Position numbers and translations under genes: made by a program
Shown here: piece by piece, positions 1-8,886 of the stretch
How positions within the stretch are numbered: position 1 is the first letter of the stretch
Layout: each line of letters opens with the position of its first letter
The notes under the pieces: generated by a model
Database searches by the model: none
What the model saw: only the letters and a program-made list of their open reading frames with translations
What the model was told of the DNA's origin: nothing
Origin: Cyprinodon diabolis
Taxonomy: Eukaryota; Chordata; Actinopteri; Cyprinodontiformes; Cyprinodontidae
Length of the DNA: 64,000 nt
Assembly (NCBI GenBank): GCA_030533445.1
Contig: CM060068.1
Span: 30,738,510 to 30,802,509 of the forward strand
Reading direction: 5' to 3'

Positions 1-430
1 ATTTGAGAGCATTAGTGAATATCACTTTCCAGCCCTGTCATCATCATTATGCTTTGATCAACACAATCTAATTGTATCTATGCAGCCTCAGAGGTTTTCT
101 TACAGGATTGTCCCATTGTTAGCCAGCCATCTTTTTATTTAACTTTATTTCAGTCTTTAGACTAAATGCCTTTCCAATTTGGTACATTATAAAATGTTAA
201 GTCATAGAGAATAATTATTTTTTTCAGCTTGTTACATAACTGGGGAAACCCATTTCTTTACACCCAGGTGAATATTTACTTAAAGGTTTTTGTTTTCTTG
301 GTAATAGGTTTAATTTGACTTTCCTTATATCTGAGATCAATTATGTCTCCTGTCGTTAATACCTAAACACATAAGTCCATATTGTATTAGTTTGTAGTTT
401 TTTCTGCATAACCTACATAATTATTATTTC
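1..430. other. AT-rich non-coding DNA
   Basis: No open frame, RNA gene or clear repeat is visible. The base composition is AT-rich, as in teleost intergenic or intronic DNA. Confidence 0.5.
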
Positions 431-444
431 ATAAAGTTTCTATC

Positions 445-575
445 ACTGCGATGGACTGGCGACCTGTCCAGGGTATACCCCGCCTCTCGCCCATTGACAG
501 CTGGAGATAGGCACCAGCACCCCTCGCGACCCCAATTGGGACAAGCGTGTCAGATAATGGATGGGTGGATGGATG
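445..575 (+). repeat. Teleost interspersed retroposon tail (L2/SINE-like)
   Basis: The stretch reads 'gcgatggactggcgacctgt' then 'gataggcaccagcacccctc' and ends in 'atggatgggtggatgga'. This is the familiar 3' tail of a very common fish LINE/SINE family with a short ATGG-type terminal repeat. Related copies lie at 37190-37318 (same strand) and 50346-50423 (opposite strand). The family assignment (L2-like) is from memory. The relation among the three copies is visible in the sequence. Confidence 0.6.
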
Positions 576-2551
576 AAAGTTTCCATCTGAAAAAAAAGCT
601 AAAAAGAACTGATGGAAATCTATCTTCTTTCCAACTGTGAATAACTTCCTTGTCCCTTATGAGGAAACGGGTCCAACCAGCATGATTTTCTCACCGCCGT
701 GCCTCTCTAAGGCCATTATGTGTTTAGGGTGAACTAAAATCTTGGTCTCATTTAACCAGAATATTGTCTTCCACATGTTTGCTACATTCTCTTTATGCCT
801 TATTCACTTTTCTTATGGCTTTCTCACACTGATGGTTTTATTCTTGCCACTTATTATAGCCACCAAATTAATGATATGTTTATAGATTGTGAAGTTAAGT
901 TGTGAGGGCTTTTGGATTATGGCTTAAACAATGAGATGCTCAGAGCTAGATATGGTTTTCTAACCTAAACCAACTTTAAAGGTATCCACAACTGTAACTT
1001 CTCTGGTGTGTCCTTAGGTCTTTATTAAGCCGTTTCATTGAGTGATGCAACCAGGGATGGTAAAATTAAGGAGATTGAGTATGTGGCGAAGCAGAATGTG
1101 TCAAAGTCTAAGGGGTATAGATAATTTTACAAAGATCTGTTGCTCACCAAGGAGAGTCTGTAACCGCACACGATTACTTATAGTTTATGTTACTTTGGCC
1201 GTCTTATTTTCCTGCCGTTTCTTCTTTTCATGTCTTCACCACTTTTTTTTTTTTTTTTCTTCTTCTGACTGTGTAAGAACTGACTTTCTTTTTTCCAAGC
1301 CCACTTGCCCAGATTTTAGGAACACATGTTCTGCTGCCTTTGAACACTGTCTGAGCTCCGCCTACAAATCACTTAGATTTATGCCGCTGTAGTCTGTGGC
1401 AAAAAAGAACACGGATGAGATATTGTCTGTGAATTACTCATTTTATGGGTCCTCGGAGAACCGTACACAACAGTATGACCCACTAAAACAGAATATTGCA
1501 TGAAAGCTTTCATTTATATCTTTTTTGGGGGTAGGGGGAGGCCTCTGTGCTTTTGATGGCCAGGCAGAACAACAGCAGCCTTTTTTGGTGCACTGGACCA
1601 CAGACAGCCCCCAAGAGCCAAGCTTTCTGTCATCAGCATGCGAGAACAAAGTGGGTCTAAATTTAGGCCCGTGGCTTTGGACCCCCCATGCTGTAGAACT
1701 CTTGATCCTCCTCCAAACCTTTCTCCACAGTCCGCATTATTCTCGCTTCCAATAAAGAACATTTTAATGCAGTTCAAGATTGTTCCATCGTCCTTCCCCA
1801 TCTCTTATTTCATTATCCCCCTTTTTTTGACATAAATTGATTGGTGTTAACGTCTCTTGAGAGTTCACTTTAGTTGTATATGGCTGGGTTCCTTCAGCTG
1901 AGCACATTAGGATCCTATCATTTGCAACATAGATGAAGCTTGCATATCACCTAAGCATTTATGCTCTTTAAAGGGGCTTTATCGAGGATCCATTTTATCC
2001 ACCTCATCATTTAACATCAGCATATTTAAAAAAGAAACCAGCATTTCTATGTGAAGTTACTTCTAGGAGACGTGAGATAAAAATAGAACTGCAACGTCAC
2101 TTCGATGTCATTTATTCTGCAAAGATCCATTTAGAGATTATTATTTATATGACTGCTGATAAAGCCACATTTTTAATGTTGAACTAATAAAAATTCTTTA
2201 TTCAATTCTAAATCCAGATTAATGATTTGACAGATTCGCATGGAGAGAAACGGAAGAAAAGAATAGATGGGGAGAACGTTTCCCATTGCAGCAAAGAGCG
2301 TTTGAGTCATCATCTGGGATTCCCTTCCTCCTATTCCAAATATGGGTGGGATTGTGAGAAAGCGAGCGGAAGAATGTGGAAGTGCTGTGGAACCCCCCTA
2401 AATGTGATGTCAGAGGCAACAGCCAGATTCACACTGCCTGGAAACTCGCAGGAAGGAATGTCGGGAATGCCAGCATCATTGCATTTCGCTCTGGCATGTT
2501 TGTAAAATGTCTGTAGCAGCACCACACACACCTCCTGCTTAATCATCCATT

Positions 2552-2582
<31 letters not shown>

Positions 2583-3131
2583 ATACGTGTAGCATGTTTC
2601 ACCAATCCCCTCACTGCAGAGATATTTATTCCCGTAAAGTCTCATTCCCTTAACTCACCCACCCATGAGAGGGTGAGTTCTTCTTCCCAGCATTAGGCGC
2701 TCTATGTGAGGCCCCTGGATAAATGTGGTGTTTTCCCTCTGCCTGTCTGAGAACCATGTTTGACCATTAACTGTTTCCTGCAAGCATTTTAAAAACGATG
2801 GTAGTGAGAAGCAGATATTTCTAGAGCCAGTTGATCATTTTTTTAAAGAAATAATACATTTTTCTAATCCTTTTTTTAAAATTGTTCCATTAAATGAACT
2901 GATAAATTCACAATAAAAAAAAACAGTTGAAAATACAGTTGAAACCAGATGTTGACTGATGCTGAAGGGGAAAGACTCTTCTTTTCTTGCAATCTGACAT
3001 TAAATAGAACAAAAGTTTTCCTGTTTTTTAAGTCAAGATACCTAAGCTTGTTCGTTAACTGACAGAGTTTAATTTTCCACAATGACACCTTTCTAGTATA
3101 TGAGGAAAGCAGCCATTACTCCAAAGGTAAC
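576..3131. other. Non-coding DNA without recognisable genes
   Basis: The short open frames here have no domain signature, no codon-use signal and many overlapping alternatives, so I treat them as chance. It contains a CA microsatellite at 2552-2584. Nothing else can be supported. Confidence 0.45.
2552..2584. repeat. (CA)n microsatellite
   Basis: This is a near-perfect CA dinucleotide run of about 33 bp. Confidence 0.9.
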
Positions 3132-3139
3132 ATAAAAAT

Positions 3140-3533
3140 TAGTGTTGTGAGGATGCCATTTCTTGGCCCCGATACCGATACCCGATACCTGGCTGTGCAG
3201 CATCGGCCGATACCGATACCATACCGATACCATCTGTATGAAATTGATGTGTGTGTGTGTATTTATGAAGAACTGCATACTACTTGGATGTAAAATAATT
3301 GTCATCATGGCTTTGTCAAGCTGCTGCCTACCTTTGTGAAGCAGGAAAAAGACTAATACAAAGTGCATCCAGTAGAACTTTTTATTGCTCACCTGGAATG
3401 GGTGACAATAGTTGAATAAACTTATGGCTCTCAAAATGGTATCGGTGCCCTATTTGTTGGTACCCGCCCATACAGATACCACCACTTCAGTGCCGGATCG
3501 GGGCCCAATACTATCGGTTTTGGTGCAACACTA
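3140..3533. mobile_element. hAT-like non-autonomous DNA transposon
   Basis: The element starts TAGTGTTGTG and ends GCAACACTA, giving short inverted termini. The flanks are ATAAAAAT (3132-3139) and ATGAAAAT (3534-3541), an 8-bp target duplication with one mismatch, as expected for hAT. Near both ends it is rich in 'gataccgatacc' motifs, a pattern I recall from fish repeats. There is no transposase, so it would depend on one supplied in trans. The class call rests on the termini and duplication length only. Confidence 0.6.
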
Positions 3534-3541
3534 ATGAAAAT

Positions 3542-4415
3542 CAGAGGCATGTCGTTCACTGATGAAACTAAAACTTGACATAAAGATCATTGTTATATTT
3601 GAAAGAGGAAAGATCAAAGCTTGCAAACCTAAGAGCGCCATTCCAGCTGTGAAACACAATGTTGGCAGCATCATGGAAGGGCACTATTTGTTTATTTGAA
3701 GGTTTTCCATATGGAAAATAAGTTTGTGACTCACTGGAAGCCGTGGTCTATAAAAATTGCTACCAACATTAAACTGCATTAGAGATGATATTATAAGATA
3801 TTGTGAAATGAAGGGCATATTCTAAACTTTTGATAGTATCATACCAAAACAATGTTGTACTTTGGGTTATGTATAAAAAAAAAATGGTATGATATTTCTG
3901 TAAATGGGCAACTTGTTTTCAGCAAGGGCTTTTATAAATGCCGCAACTGGAAATGAACAACTGTATCAGTGATGTCCTTTTCCTCTATGAGGAGGTCATG
4001 CTGTTGTGCACTCTGGTTTACTGTCAGGCTCAGATGAACTCAACCGTCATTAAGGCTATTAGTTGAATTTTGAGTTTTCCTGCTGTGAGAAGTCAAATAC
4101 ACTTGATGTGAAAAAGGTTTCTACAGACATTCTAAGACCATGATCTGAATATTAGTTCAACATTATCATAACTCATTCCAGAAAAACTAACAAAAATTTA
4201 ACAGAACATAGTTAAACATAAATATATTAATAGATCCATCACACATTGAATGGAACATTTTCAGCTTTTATGCATTGTATTTTTGATGATTATGGCTTAC
4301 AACTTAAGAAAACCCAAAGGTTAGTGTCTCGGTAAAATAAAATAAAACGCATAAATAAAACACACTGATTGGCTTATCAAATAAAAAAAAAAAATGCCAC
4401 GGTCACCAAGTTAAT
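3542..4415. other. AT-rich non-coding DNA left of the Polinton
   Basis: I see no gene here, only A-rich runs near 4380-4394 just before the Polinton insertion site. It is the left flank of the insertion. Confidence 0.5.
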
Positions 4416-4421
4416 TTGCTT
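4416..4421. repeat. Left copy of 6-bp target site duplication
   Basis: TTGCTT here is matched by TTGCTT at 15667-15672, exactly outside the two inverted termini. Six base pairs is the duplication length known for Maverick/Polinton integrases. Confidence 0.85.
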
Positions 4422-4483
4422 AAAAAACTATATGCACCACCTTTCATCAAACTCGAAACCACGCCCACATTCCAAAGTGACAG

Positions 4484-4552
4484 CCGGAAGTCCCGCCTTA
4501 ATTAAACCGGAAGTCCCGCCTTAATTAAACCGGAAGTCCCGCCTTAATTAAT
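4484..4552 (+). repeat. Three tandem 23-bp units in left TIR
   Basis: The unit begins CCGGAAGTCCCGCCTTAATT and repeats at 4484, 4507 and 4530. The right TIR has two units. Loss or gain of one unit explains 23 of the 34 bp of length difference between the TIRs. Confidence 0.9.
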
Positions 4553-4627
4553 ATAAAATTAATATAAAATTAATATAAAATTAATATAAAATTGATATAA
4601 AATTAATATAAAATTAATATAAAAAAA
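4551..4627 (+). repeat. Tandem 11-bp units (ATATAAAATTA) in left TIR
   Basis: Six units are followed by a partial one, against five in the right TIR. One variant unit (ending TTG, 4584-4594) has its counterpart at the matching place in the right TIR, so the two ends were recently copied from each other. The run is extremely AT-rich and easily melted. Confidence 0.88.
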
Positions 4628-4727
4628 TGTTTTTCTTTCCCATCCCCCACATCAGCCCATCCCCCCACTTCCGCCCACTTTCCCATCCCCCACATCAGCC
4701 CATCCCCCACTTCCGCTTCTCTTGACG

Positions 4728-4733
4728 TATAAG
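4728..4733 (+). promoter_or_regulatory. TATA box of the first Polinton gene, inside the TIR
   Basis: TATAAG followed by ACC lies 47 bp before the ATG at 4775. The same motif occurs before the next gene (5580) and, inverted, in the right TIR (15389-15394). Confidence 0.6.
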
Positions 4734-4774
4734 ACCCTTCCTCCAACCTGCATAGTCATTGAATCCTTTCCAAC

Positions 4775-5521
4775 ATGGCTCCAGTAAGAAACAGGCTTCG
4801 CGCTATCATTTCTGAGACACCAGTCACGATCTTCAGCGATCAGACCAATTTTTGGCATGCTCTGGAGACCCCCCGCAAGGGTACACTTTTTGTATGCAGA
4901 GCTCAGATGCCTCCGACCCACGCTCTGCAAGAAGAATGGTCTCTGGAACCCTATGGTGCCAGCGGTAAATGGGGGTATGTTTTCAAGTACGAAACTGGGG
5001 ATCTGTGTCTCTATCAGCGGGGTGAAGAAGTTGAGAAGCTGCAGACTATCCACTCAATGGGTGTCTTATCATCAAACGACTGGGCTGTTCTGAAACTCAT
5101 CATGCTCCGTAGACTAGACCGCGAGGACCTGAATGTAGCAGGCCCTGTTGTTAGCCAAGGAGCAGAGGACGGAATCACGGATACACCCGATGCTAAGCGC
5201 AACAAGCTGGAGCAACCCCTCCTGCACGAAACTGACATAGAATCAGGAAGTAGGATCTTCTCAGCTACTTGGCAGTCAAAGAGGGGGGTTACCGGCCGAT
5301 GGTTTTTTCGTGCAAGTCTCAGAAAGGCTCAAGATGAATCAATTATTTTTATGCTTGAGTATTATAATACTGAGTGCGGCGTGTTCAGGACACTGTTAGC
5401 CATTCCATTTGATGCATGGCTTGATAAGATGTCAGGAATAGCGGATCGAATTTCTACGCTGTTTCGCGAGTGTCGCAACTGGAAAGACATTCTGGGGGTC
5501 AAGAAAGCGCTTGCTTTGTAG
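4775..5521 (+). CDS. Unrecognised Polinton protein, 248 aa (possible PC4-like repeats)
   Basis: The ATG at 4775 (AACATGG context) is the first in the frame and follows a TATA box by 47 bp. Residues 1-26 are encoded inside the TIR, so this gene begins at the very end of the element. I do not recognise the family. Two segments look alike: beta-rich stretches (about 65-95 and 175-208) each followed by a loop and a short helix with a Trp (GVLSSNDW at 97-104 and AIPFDAW at 209-215). That layout resembles the PC4 single-strand DNA-binding fold, which I offer only as inference. The linker (about 125-160) is polar and acidic with a basic KRNK at 141-144, possibly a nuclear signal. A role in DNA binding or early regulation is plausible but not shown. 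Confidence 0.8.
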   Translation: MAPVRNRLRAIISETPVTIFSDQTNFWHALETPRKGTLFVCRAQMPPTHALQEEWSLEPYGASGKWGYVFKYETGDLCLYQRGEEVEKLQTIHSMGVLSSNDWAVLKLIMLRRLDREDLNVAGPVVSQGAEDGITDTPDAKRNKLEQPLLHETDIESGSRIFSATWQSKRGVTGRWFFRASLRKAQDESIIFMLEYYNTECGVFRTLLAIPFDAWLDKMSGIADRISTLFRECRNWKDILGVKKALAL

Positions 5522-5579
5522 ACCCACCCCCTCACAACAGCCGATACCGCCCCTTCAACATTAACCACTCCCTACCCAG

Positions 5580-5585
5580 TATAAG
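5580..5585 (+). promoter_or_regulatory. TATA box of second Polinton gene
   Basis: TATAAG followed by ACGAG lies 59 bp after the stop of the previous gene and 75 bp before the ATG at 5655. The motif closely matches that at 4728. Confidence 0.55.
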
Positions 5586-5654
5586 ACGAGCAACCAAGCG
5601 GGCTGATCAGTACTCCGTGCAACTTCGTTGAACAGACTTCCAGCATCTGAAACC

Positions 5655-6587
5655 ATGAGGAAGGACGTGGGCTGCGGTACGTCGTCCTGCGTTGTGGAAA
5701 GCTCTCCTGCTCCACCATCGCCTTCTTCAACCGCTTCAACATCGCCGCAGCACGGGTCCCCGGACAGCGACAAATTCTTCCCGGGACCGTACCACCCTCC
5801 TTCACCATCACCCCAGCCGGCTCTTGATTCCTCTTCCCAAAGCGACAGCGGGAGTGAGGATTTGTACGCCGCAGCGATGAAACGCATATCTGACTGGTCT
5901 TGCCCCCCCGGTATGAAACTCAGCCCTGAGCGTTTTGTATTACGGGCTAAGGACTGCAAAGATGGCAAGTTTCCCTTCCCACCTAACCCGGTGATCCAGG
6001 ACGAAGATTCACAGTTTCCACCCTCCCCGGAGCCTTCCCAATCCGAGGACTCACAACTTCCCCCCGGCCAAGGAGATCCTCCCTCCCCGGACTTTTCTCA
6101 ACCCCTTGATTCGCAGGTTCCAACGAGCCAAGGAGAGGGTGAGACCGGACAGGATGAATACGACGGCTGGATACGGTTCGGCTTCATCAAAGCTGTGAAA
6201 ACTGTAGTGCATTATCTGCTGAGCGCTGCGATCAACAAGTATATTCGTGACTCATGCTACGGATGTTCCCATAACCGTCCGAGTGTGAGAGAGCATCAGT
6301 GTGCATACGAGCTTGAGGATAGGTACTTTGAAAGCAATTATTCTCATGTAATGCAAGTACTTTACAATGCAAGGTTCATTGATGCCATTCAACAGTTTTT
6401 AGCCGCTCGCAACATCCATCAAGACAGTAGCATGGTCAGTGCTGTAGCACAAGCTTATCTGTATGAATTGACGTTGGTCAACCAGGTGTCCGACCCCCTC
6501 AATGATCTACAGGATCAGCTGGATGAACAAGGCCCCGACATAAAAAATCAGCTTGAAGCCGCCGCGCAGTACTGGCGGGGGTATTGA
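5655..6587 (+). CDS. Unrecognised Polinton protein, 310 aa, Pro/Ser-rich with C-terminal Cys/His cluster
   Basis: The open frame extends further upstream only through a TTG; the first ATG (ACCATGA) is at 5655. Residues 1-165 are low complexity, rich in Pro, Ser and acidic residues, with an acidic serine cluster (SQSDSGSED, 61-69) that fits casein-kinase-type phosphorylation. Three degenerate 'EDSQ/LDSQ' repeats follow at 117-155. From about 168 a folded domain begins with a hydrophobic helix (172-195) and then C201, C204, H206, H214 and C216, a possible zinc site. The last 90 residues are predicted helical. I do not recognise the family. A disordered acidic N-terminus plus a zinc-binding-like C-terminus would suit a regulatory protein, but this is inference. 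Confidence 0.78.
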   Translation: MRKDVGCGTSSCVVESSPAPPSPSSTASTSPQHGSPDSDKFFPGPYHPPSPSPQPALDSSSQSDSGSEDLYAAAMKRISDWSCPPGMKLSPERFVLRAKDCKDGKFPFPPNPVIQDEDSQFPPSPEPSQSEDSQLPPGQGDPPSPDFSQPLDSQVPTSQGEGETGQDEYDGWIRFGFIKAVKTVVHYLLSAAINKYIRDSCYGCSHNRPSVREHQCAYELEDRYFESNYSHVMQVLYNARFIDAIQQFLAARNIHQDSSMVSAVAQAYLYELTLVNQVSDPLNDLQDQLDEQGPDIKNQLEAAAQYWRGY

Positions 6588-6595
6588 TATATAAG
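6588..6595 (+). promoter_or_regulatory. TATA box directly after the 310-aa gene stop
   Basis: TATATAAG starts at the first base after the TGA stop and is followed by AGC, as before other genes of this element. It could start the integrase transcript. Confidence 0.5.
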
Positions 6596-6631
6596 AGCAT
6601 GCATATTTTTCTTCAGTCATTTTCTTTTTCA

Positions 6632-6736
6632 TGTCTTTTATCTATTAAATGAGTAGTTTCTACATTAGCTTATGATATAATGATTGTATTTTCGTGTCTT
6701 TTATCTATTAAATGAGTAGTTTCTACATTAGCTTAT
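6632..6736 (+). repeat. Direct repeat (about 42 bp, 63-bp period) upstream of integrase
   Basis: The block 'tgtcttttatctattaaatg' through 'acattagcttat' occurs at 6632-6673 and again at 6695-6736. Together with flanking AT it fills the 277-bp spacer between the 310-aa gene and the integrase. It may be a duplicated regulatory element. Confidence 0.8.
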
Positions 6737-6799
6737 TAAATAATGAATGTATTTTCATGTCAGTGTTTTACTTTTCTAACTATGTTAATAAAAAAAAAA

Positions 6800-6808
6800 T
6801 ATATAAAA
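6800..6808 (+). promoter_or_regulatory. TATA box proximal to integrase
   Basis: TATATAAAA lies 65 bp before the integrase ATG at 6865, a spacing like that of the other element genes. Confidence 0.5.
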
Positions 6809-6864
6809 TCCTATCGTATTCATCCTTTCTTTCATTAAGCATCACTACGTGTGTGCGGGAAGGT

Positions 6865-7950
6865 ATGGCTGAAAAGAAATTAATGAAACGTGTATATTAC
6901 ATGCCTGCCCACCCAGGGAGTTTTGGTGGAGTAAATAGGCTGCACAAAGCTGTGGAATGTGAAATGGGGAAGAGGATACCGGTTGAAAAGGTGCAGGACT
7001 TTTTATCACAACAGGATGCTTATTCTTTGCATAAACCGGCAAGAATAACATTTCCGAGAAATAGAGTGTTTGTCACCAGGCCTTTAAAGCAGTTCCAAGC
7101 AGATCTTTGTGATATGCAGAGCTTATCCGAAAAAAATGATGGCTACAATTATTTATTAACCGTCATCGACGTATTTTCCAAAAGAGCCTATGTCAGGGTT
7201 TTAAAAAGGAAAACTGCTTCCGATGTTGTAAAAGCTTTTCATTCCGTTTTAGAAGAGAGTCAGATTCCGAAGAAACTTCAGACTGATGACGGTAAAGAAT
7301 TTTTTAACAAATCATTCAAAGCTCTGATGGACAAAAACGGTATTGAACATTTCTCCACGGCTAGTGAAATAAAAGCTTCGGTGGTTGAGAGGTTTAACCG
7401 AACCTTAAAATCACGAATGTGGAGGTATTTCACCGCAAACAACACTCTCCGATATCTAGATGTGCTTCAAGACCTAGTCCAAAGTTACAACAATAGCATT
7501 CATTCAAGCATTAAAATGACACCTATGGAGGTAACCGCCGATAATGCTTTTCAGGTGTTTCAGAACCTTTACGGGACTAATTCTAAACGATGCACAAAAC
7601 GCAAGATAGCATTTAAGCAAGGTGACCACGTCAGAATCTCCAAGGTGCGTGGAGTGTTTGATAAGAAATATGAACAGAGCTTCACGGATGAAATCTTTAA
7701 AGTTACAGAAACGGTACAGCGATCTCCTCCGGTATTCAAACTGGAAGATTTAGACGGAGAGCAGGTTCGAGGTTCTTTTTACGCAGAGGAGCTTCAAAAA
7801 GTAAAAATGTCAAAAAACAAAATGTATCAAGTGGGTGAGATATTAAAGAAGCGCAAAGTGCGGGGAGTCCAACAGGTCTTAGTACGTTGGAAAAATTGGC
7901 CGGAGAAATTCAACAGCTGGGTGAGAGCCGATGACCTGCGAGATGTATAA
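6865..7950 (+). CDS. Polinton integrase (RVE-type DDE, C-terminal chromodomain), 361 aa
   Basis: This enzyme integrates the linear element into chromosomal DNA. The start at 6865 (MAEKK) is preferred over upstream ATGs at 6712 and later, whose extra 51 residues are AT-driven and not family-like. The N-terminus carries the conserved PGSFGG (17-22) and a 'QQDAYSLHKP' segment. The catalytic core shows D80 (QFQADLCDM), D141 (LQTDDGKEF) and E175 (ASVVERFNRT), 33 residues between the last two by my count. The C-terminus (about 320-361) is a chromodomain with the VRWKNWP core, as in many eukaryotic Polinton and Gypsy integrases, probably for targeting modified histones. Length and motifs look complete. 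The frame is intact, so this could still act on its own TIRs. Confidence 0.95.
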   Translation: MAEKKLMKRVYYMPAHPGSFGGVNRLHKAVECEMGKRIPVEKVQDFLSQQDAYSLHKPARITFPRNRVFVTRPLKQFQADLCDMQSLSEKNDGYNYLLTVIDVFSKRAYVRVLKRKTASDVVKAFHSVLEESQIPKKLQTDDGKEFFNKSFKALMDKNGIEHFSTASEIKASVVERFNRTLKSRMWRYFTANNTLRYLDVLQDLVQSYNNSIHSSIKMTPMEVTADNAFQVFQNLYGTNSKRCTKRKIAFKQGDHVRISKVRGVFDKKYEQSFTDEIFKVTETVQRSPPVFKLEDLDGEQVRGSFYAEELQKVKMSKNKMYQVGEILKKRKVRGVQQVLVRWKNWPEKFNSWVRADDLRDV

Positions 7951-7953
7951 AAG
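7946..7953 (+). promoter_or_regulatory. TATA box overlapping the integrase stop codon
   Basis: TATAAAAG contains the integrase TAA (7948-7950) and is followed by AGAGC. It lies 41 bp before the minor capsid ATG at 7987. Confidence 0.65.
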
Positions 7954-7986
7954 AGAGCGCTGCTCACCGATGGCTGACAATGCAAC

Positions 7987-8757
7987 ATGGATCGCATAAC
8001 TGAGGATGAGGGATTTTATCTGACGCTACCCTCCAACGCTAGTCTCAATGTGTTTAAAGATAATAACATATCGAGTTTCCGCGTGGATTTAGCCGAGCAT
8101 ATTAATTTACAAGGTCAATGGCAAGTGGCTTTGACGGAGGTTTCTTATCCACACACGTGGCATAACGTCCCTGCGGAAGAAGCCTACTTTGAATGGCGGA
8201 AAGCAGAAGAGGAAAATATCCAACGCGTAAAGATTGGAAACGGATACTACAATAATTTGAAACAGCTTATAACAGAGATTGAAGCCCATCTGAGAAAGAT
8301 AGATTCAGACATTTATTTCAGGGTTAATCGGCTCGCAAACCTACTCACCTACCAGGCCGGTGCTCAGTACCATCTACGTTTTCACGCTCCACTAGCCTAC
8401 ATGTTCGGCATGGAACCAGGAAAATGGATTAAATTTGACCACGGGCATGCCCCGCATCCTATAGATTTTAAGGCCGGTTTCTACCACCTCTATTTTTACA
8501 GCGACGTTGTTGCCCCGCAGATGGTGGGGGATGCTTACGCACCCCTCTTGCGTACGGTTCAGGTGGAGGGGGTGTTTGGAGATGTTATCACGCAGACCTT
8601 TCATAATCCCTACTATCTCCCAGTTGCCAAGAAACATATTGAAAATATACAAGTAGAAATTAAAACTGACCAGAACACCCCGGTGAAATTTACATACGGA
8701 AAGTGCATCGTGAAACTGCATTTCAGACCTGTGACCTCACAACGAGCCTTCAGATGA
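7987..8757 (+). CDS. Minor capsid (penton-like, single jelly-roll) protein, 256 aa
   Basis: In Polintons this protein is expected to form the five-fold vertices of an icosahedral capsid. The ATG at 7987 follows a TATA box by 41 bp. The N-terminal segment 'FYLTLPSNASLNVFKDN' followed by 'FRVDLAEHINLQGQWQVALT' is typical of the family, as are the central 'YHLRFHAPLAYMFGM' and the HLYFYSDVV segment that precedes the last strands. The protein is beta-rich, about the usual length, with no signal peptide or membrane helix. It sits beside the pVI-like and major capsid genes, in the order expected of a virion module. The fold is known from published Polinton work; the assignment here is from memory of sequence motifs. 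Confidence 0.88.
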   Translation: MDRITEDEGFYLTLPSNASLNVFKDNNISSFRVDLAEHINLQGQWQVALTEVSYPHTWHNVPAEEAYFEWRKAEEENIQRVKIGNGYYNNLKQLITEIEAHLRKIDSDIYFRVNRLANLLTYQAGAQYHLRFHAPLAYMFGMEPGKWIKFDHGHAPHPIDFKAGFYHLYFYSDVVAPQMVGDAYAPLLRTVQVEGVFGDVITQTFHNPYYLPVAKKHIENIQVEIKTDQNTPVKFTYGKCIVKLHFRPVTSQRAFR

Positions 8758-8764
8758 AACAGAA

Positions 8765-8774
8765 TATATAAAAA
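8765..8774 (+). promoter_or_regulatory. TATA box upstream of the pVI-like gene
   Basis: TATATAAAAA begins 8 bp after the stop of the minor capsid gene. The first downstream ATG (8837) opens a 10-codon upstream frame ending at 8869; the pVI-like ATG is at 8887. Confidence 0.55.
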
Positions 8775-8836
8775 CGTGTGATTGCGGTTGGAATCATTCA
8801 TAGCTGTGCAACCGGCCACACCTGCCACGTTGCTTC

Positions 8837-8869
8837 ATGCTAAAAGTCGGGAAGAAAAAAAAAAAGTAG
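8837..8869 (+). other. Short upstream ORF in the leader of the pVI-like gene
   Basis: The frame is ATG then nine codons, ending in a Lys run and TAG, out of frame with the main gene. It could reduce or tune translation of the downstream protein, but no evidence shows it is used. Confidence 0.35.
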
Positions 8870-8886
8870 TAAAAAAAGGAGAAAAC

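Larger units (their letters stand above)
4422..4854 (+). repeat. Left terminal inverted repeat (433 bp)
   Basis: The sequence is matched in reverse complement by 15268-15666. It starts with a run of A then CTATATGCACC. It contains three 23-bp units and six 11-bp units, two near-identical pyrimidine-rich stretches (4639-4714), a TATA box and the first 26 codons of the first gene. The match to the right end stops after CAGACCAATTTTTG. Confidence 0.93.

Noticed and set aside
4652..5053. Minus-strand frame at the left TIR, echoed at 15261-15470 on the plus strand
   Set aside because: It is the antisense of the TIR and first gene; its duplication reflects only the inverted repeat.
6712..6864. N-terminal extension of the integrase frame
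   Set aside because: The 51 extra residues lie in AT-rich leader with a duplicated block and a TATA box; the family-like protein starts at 6865.
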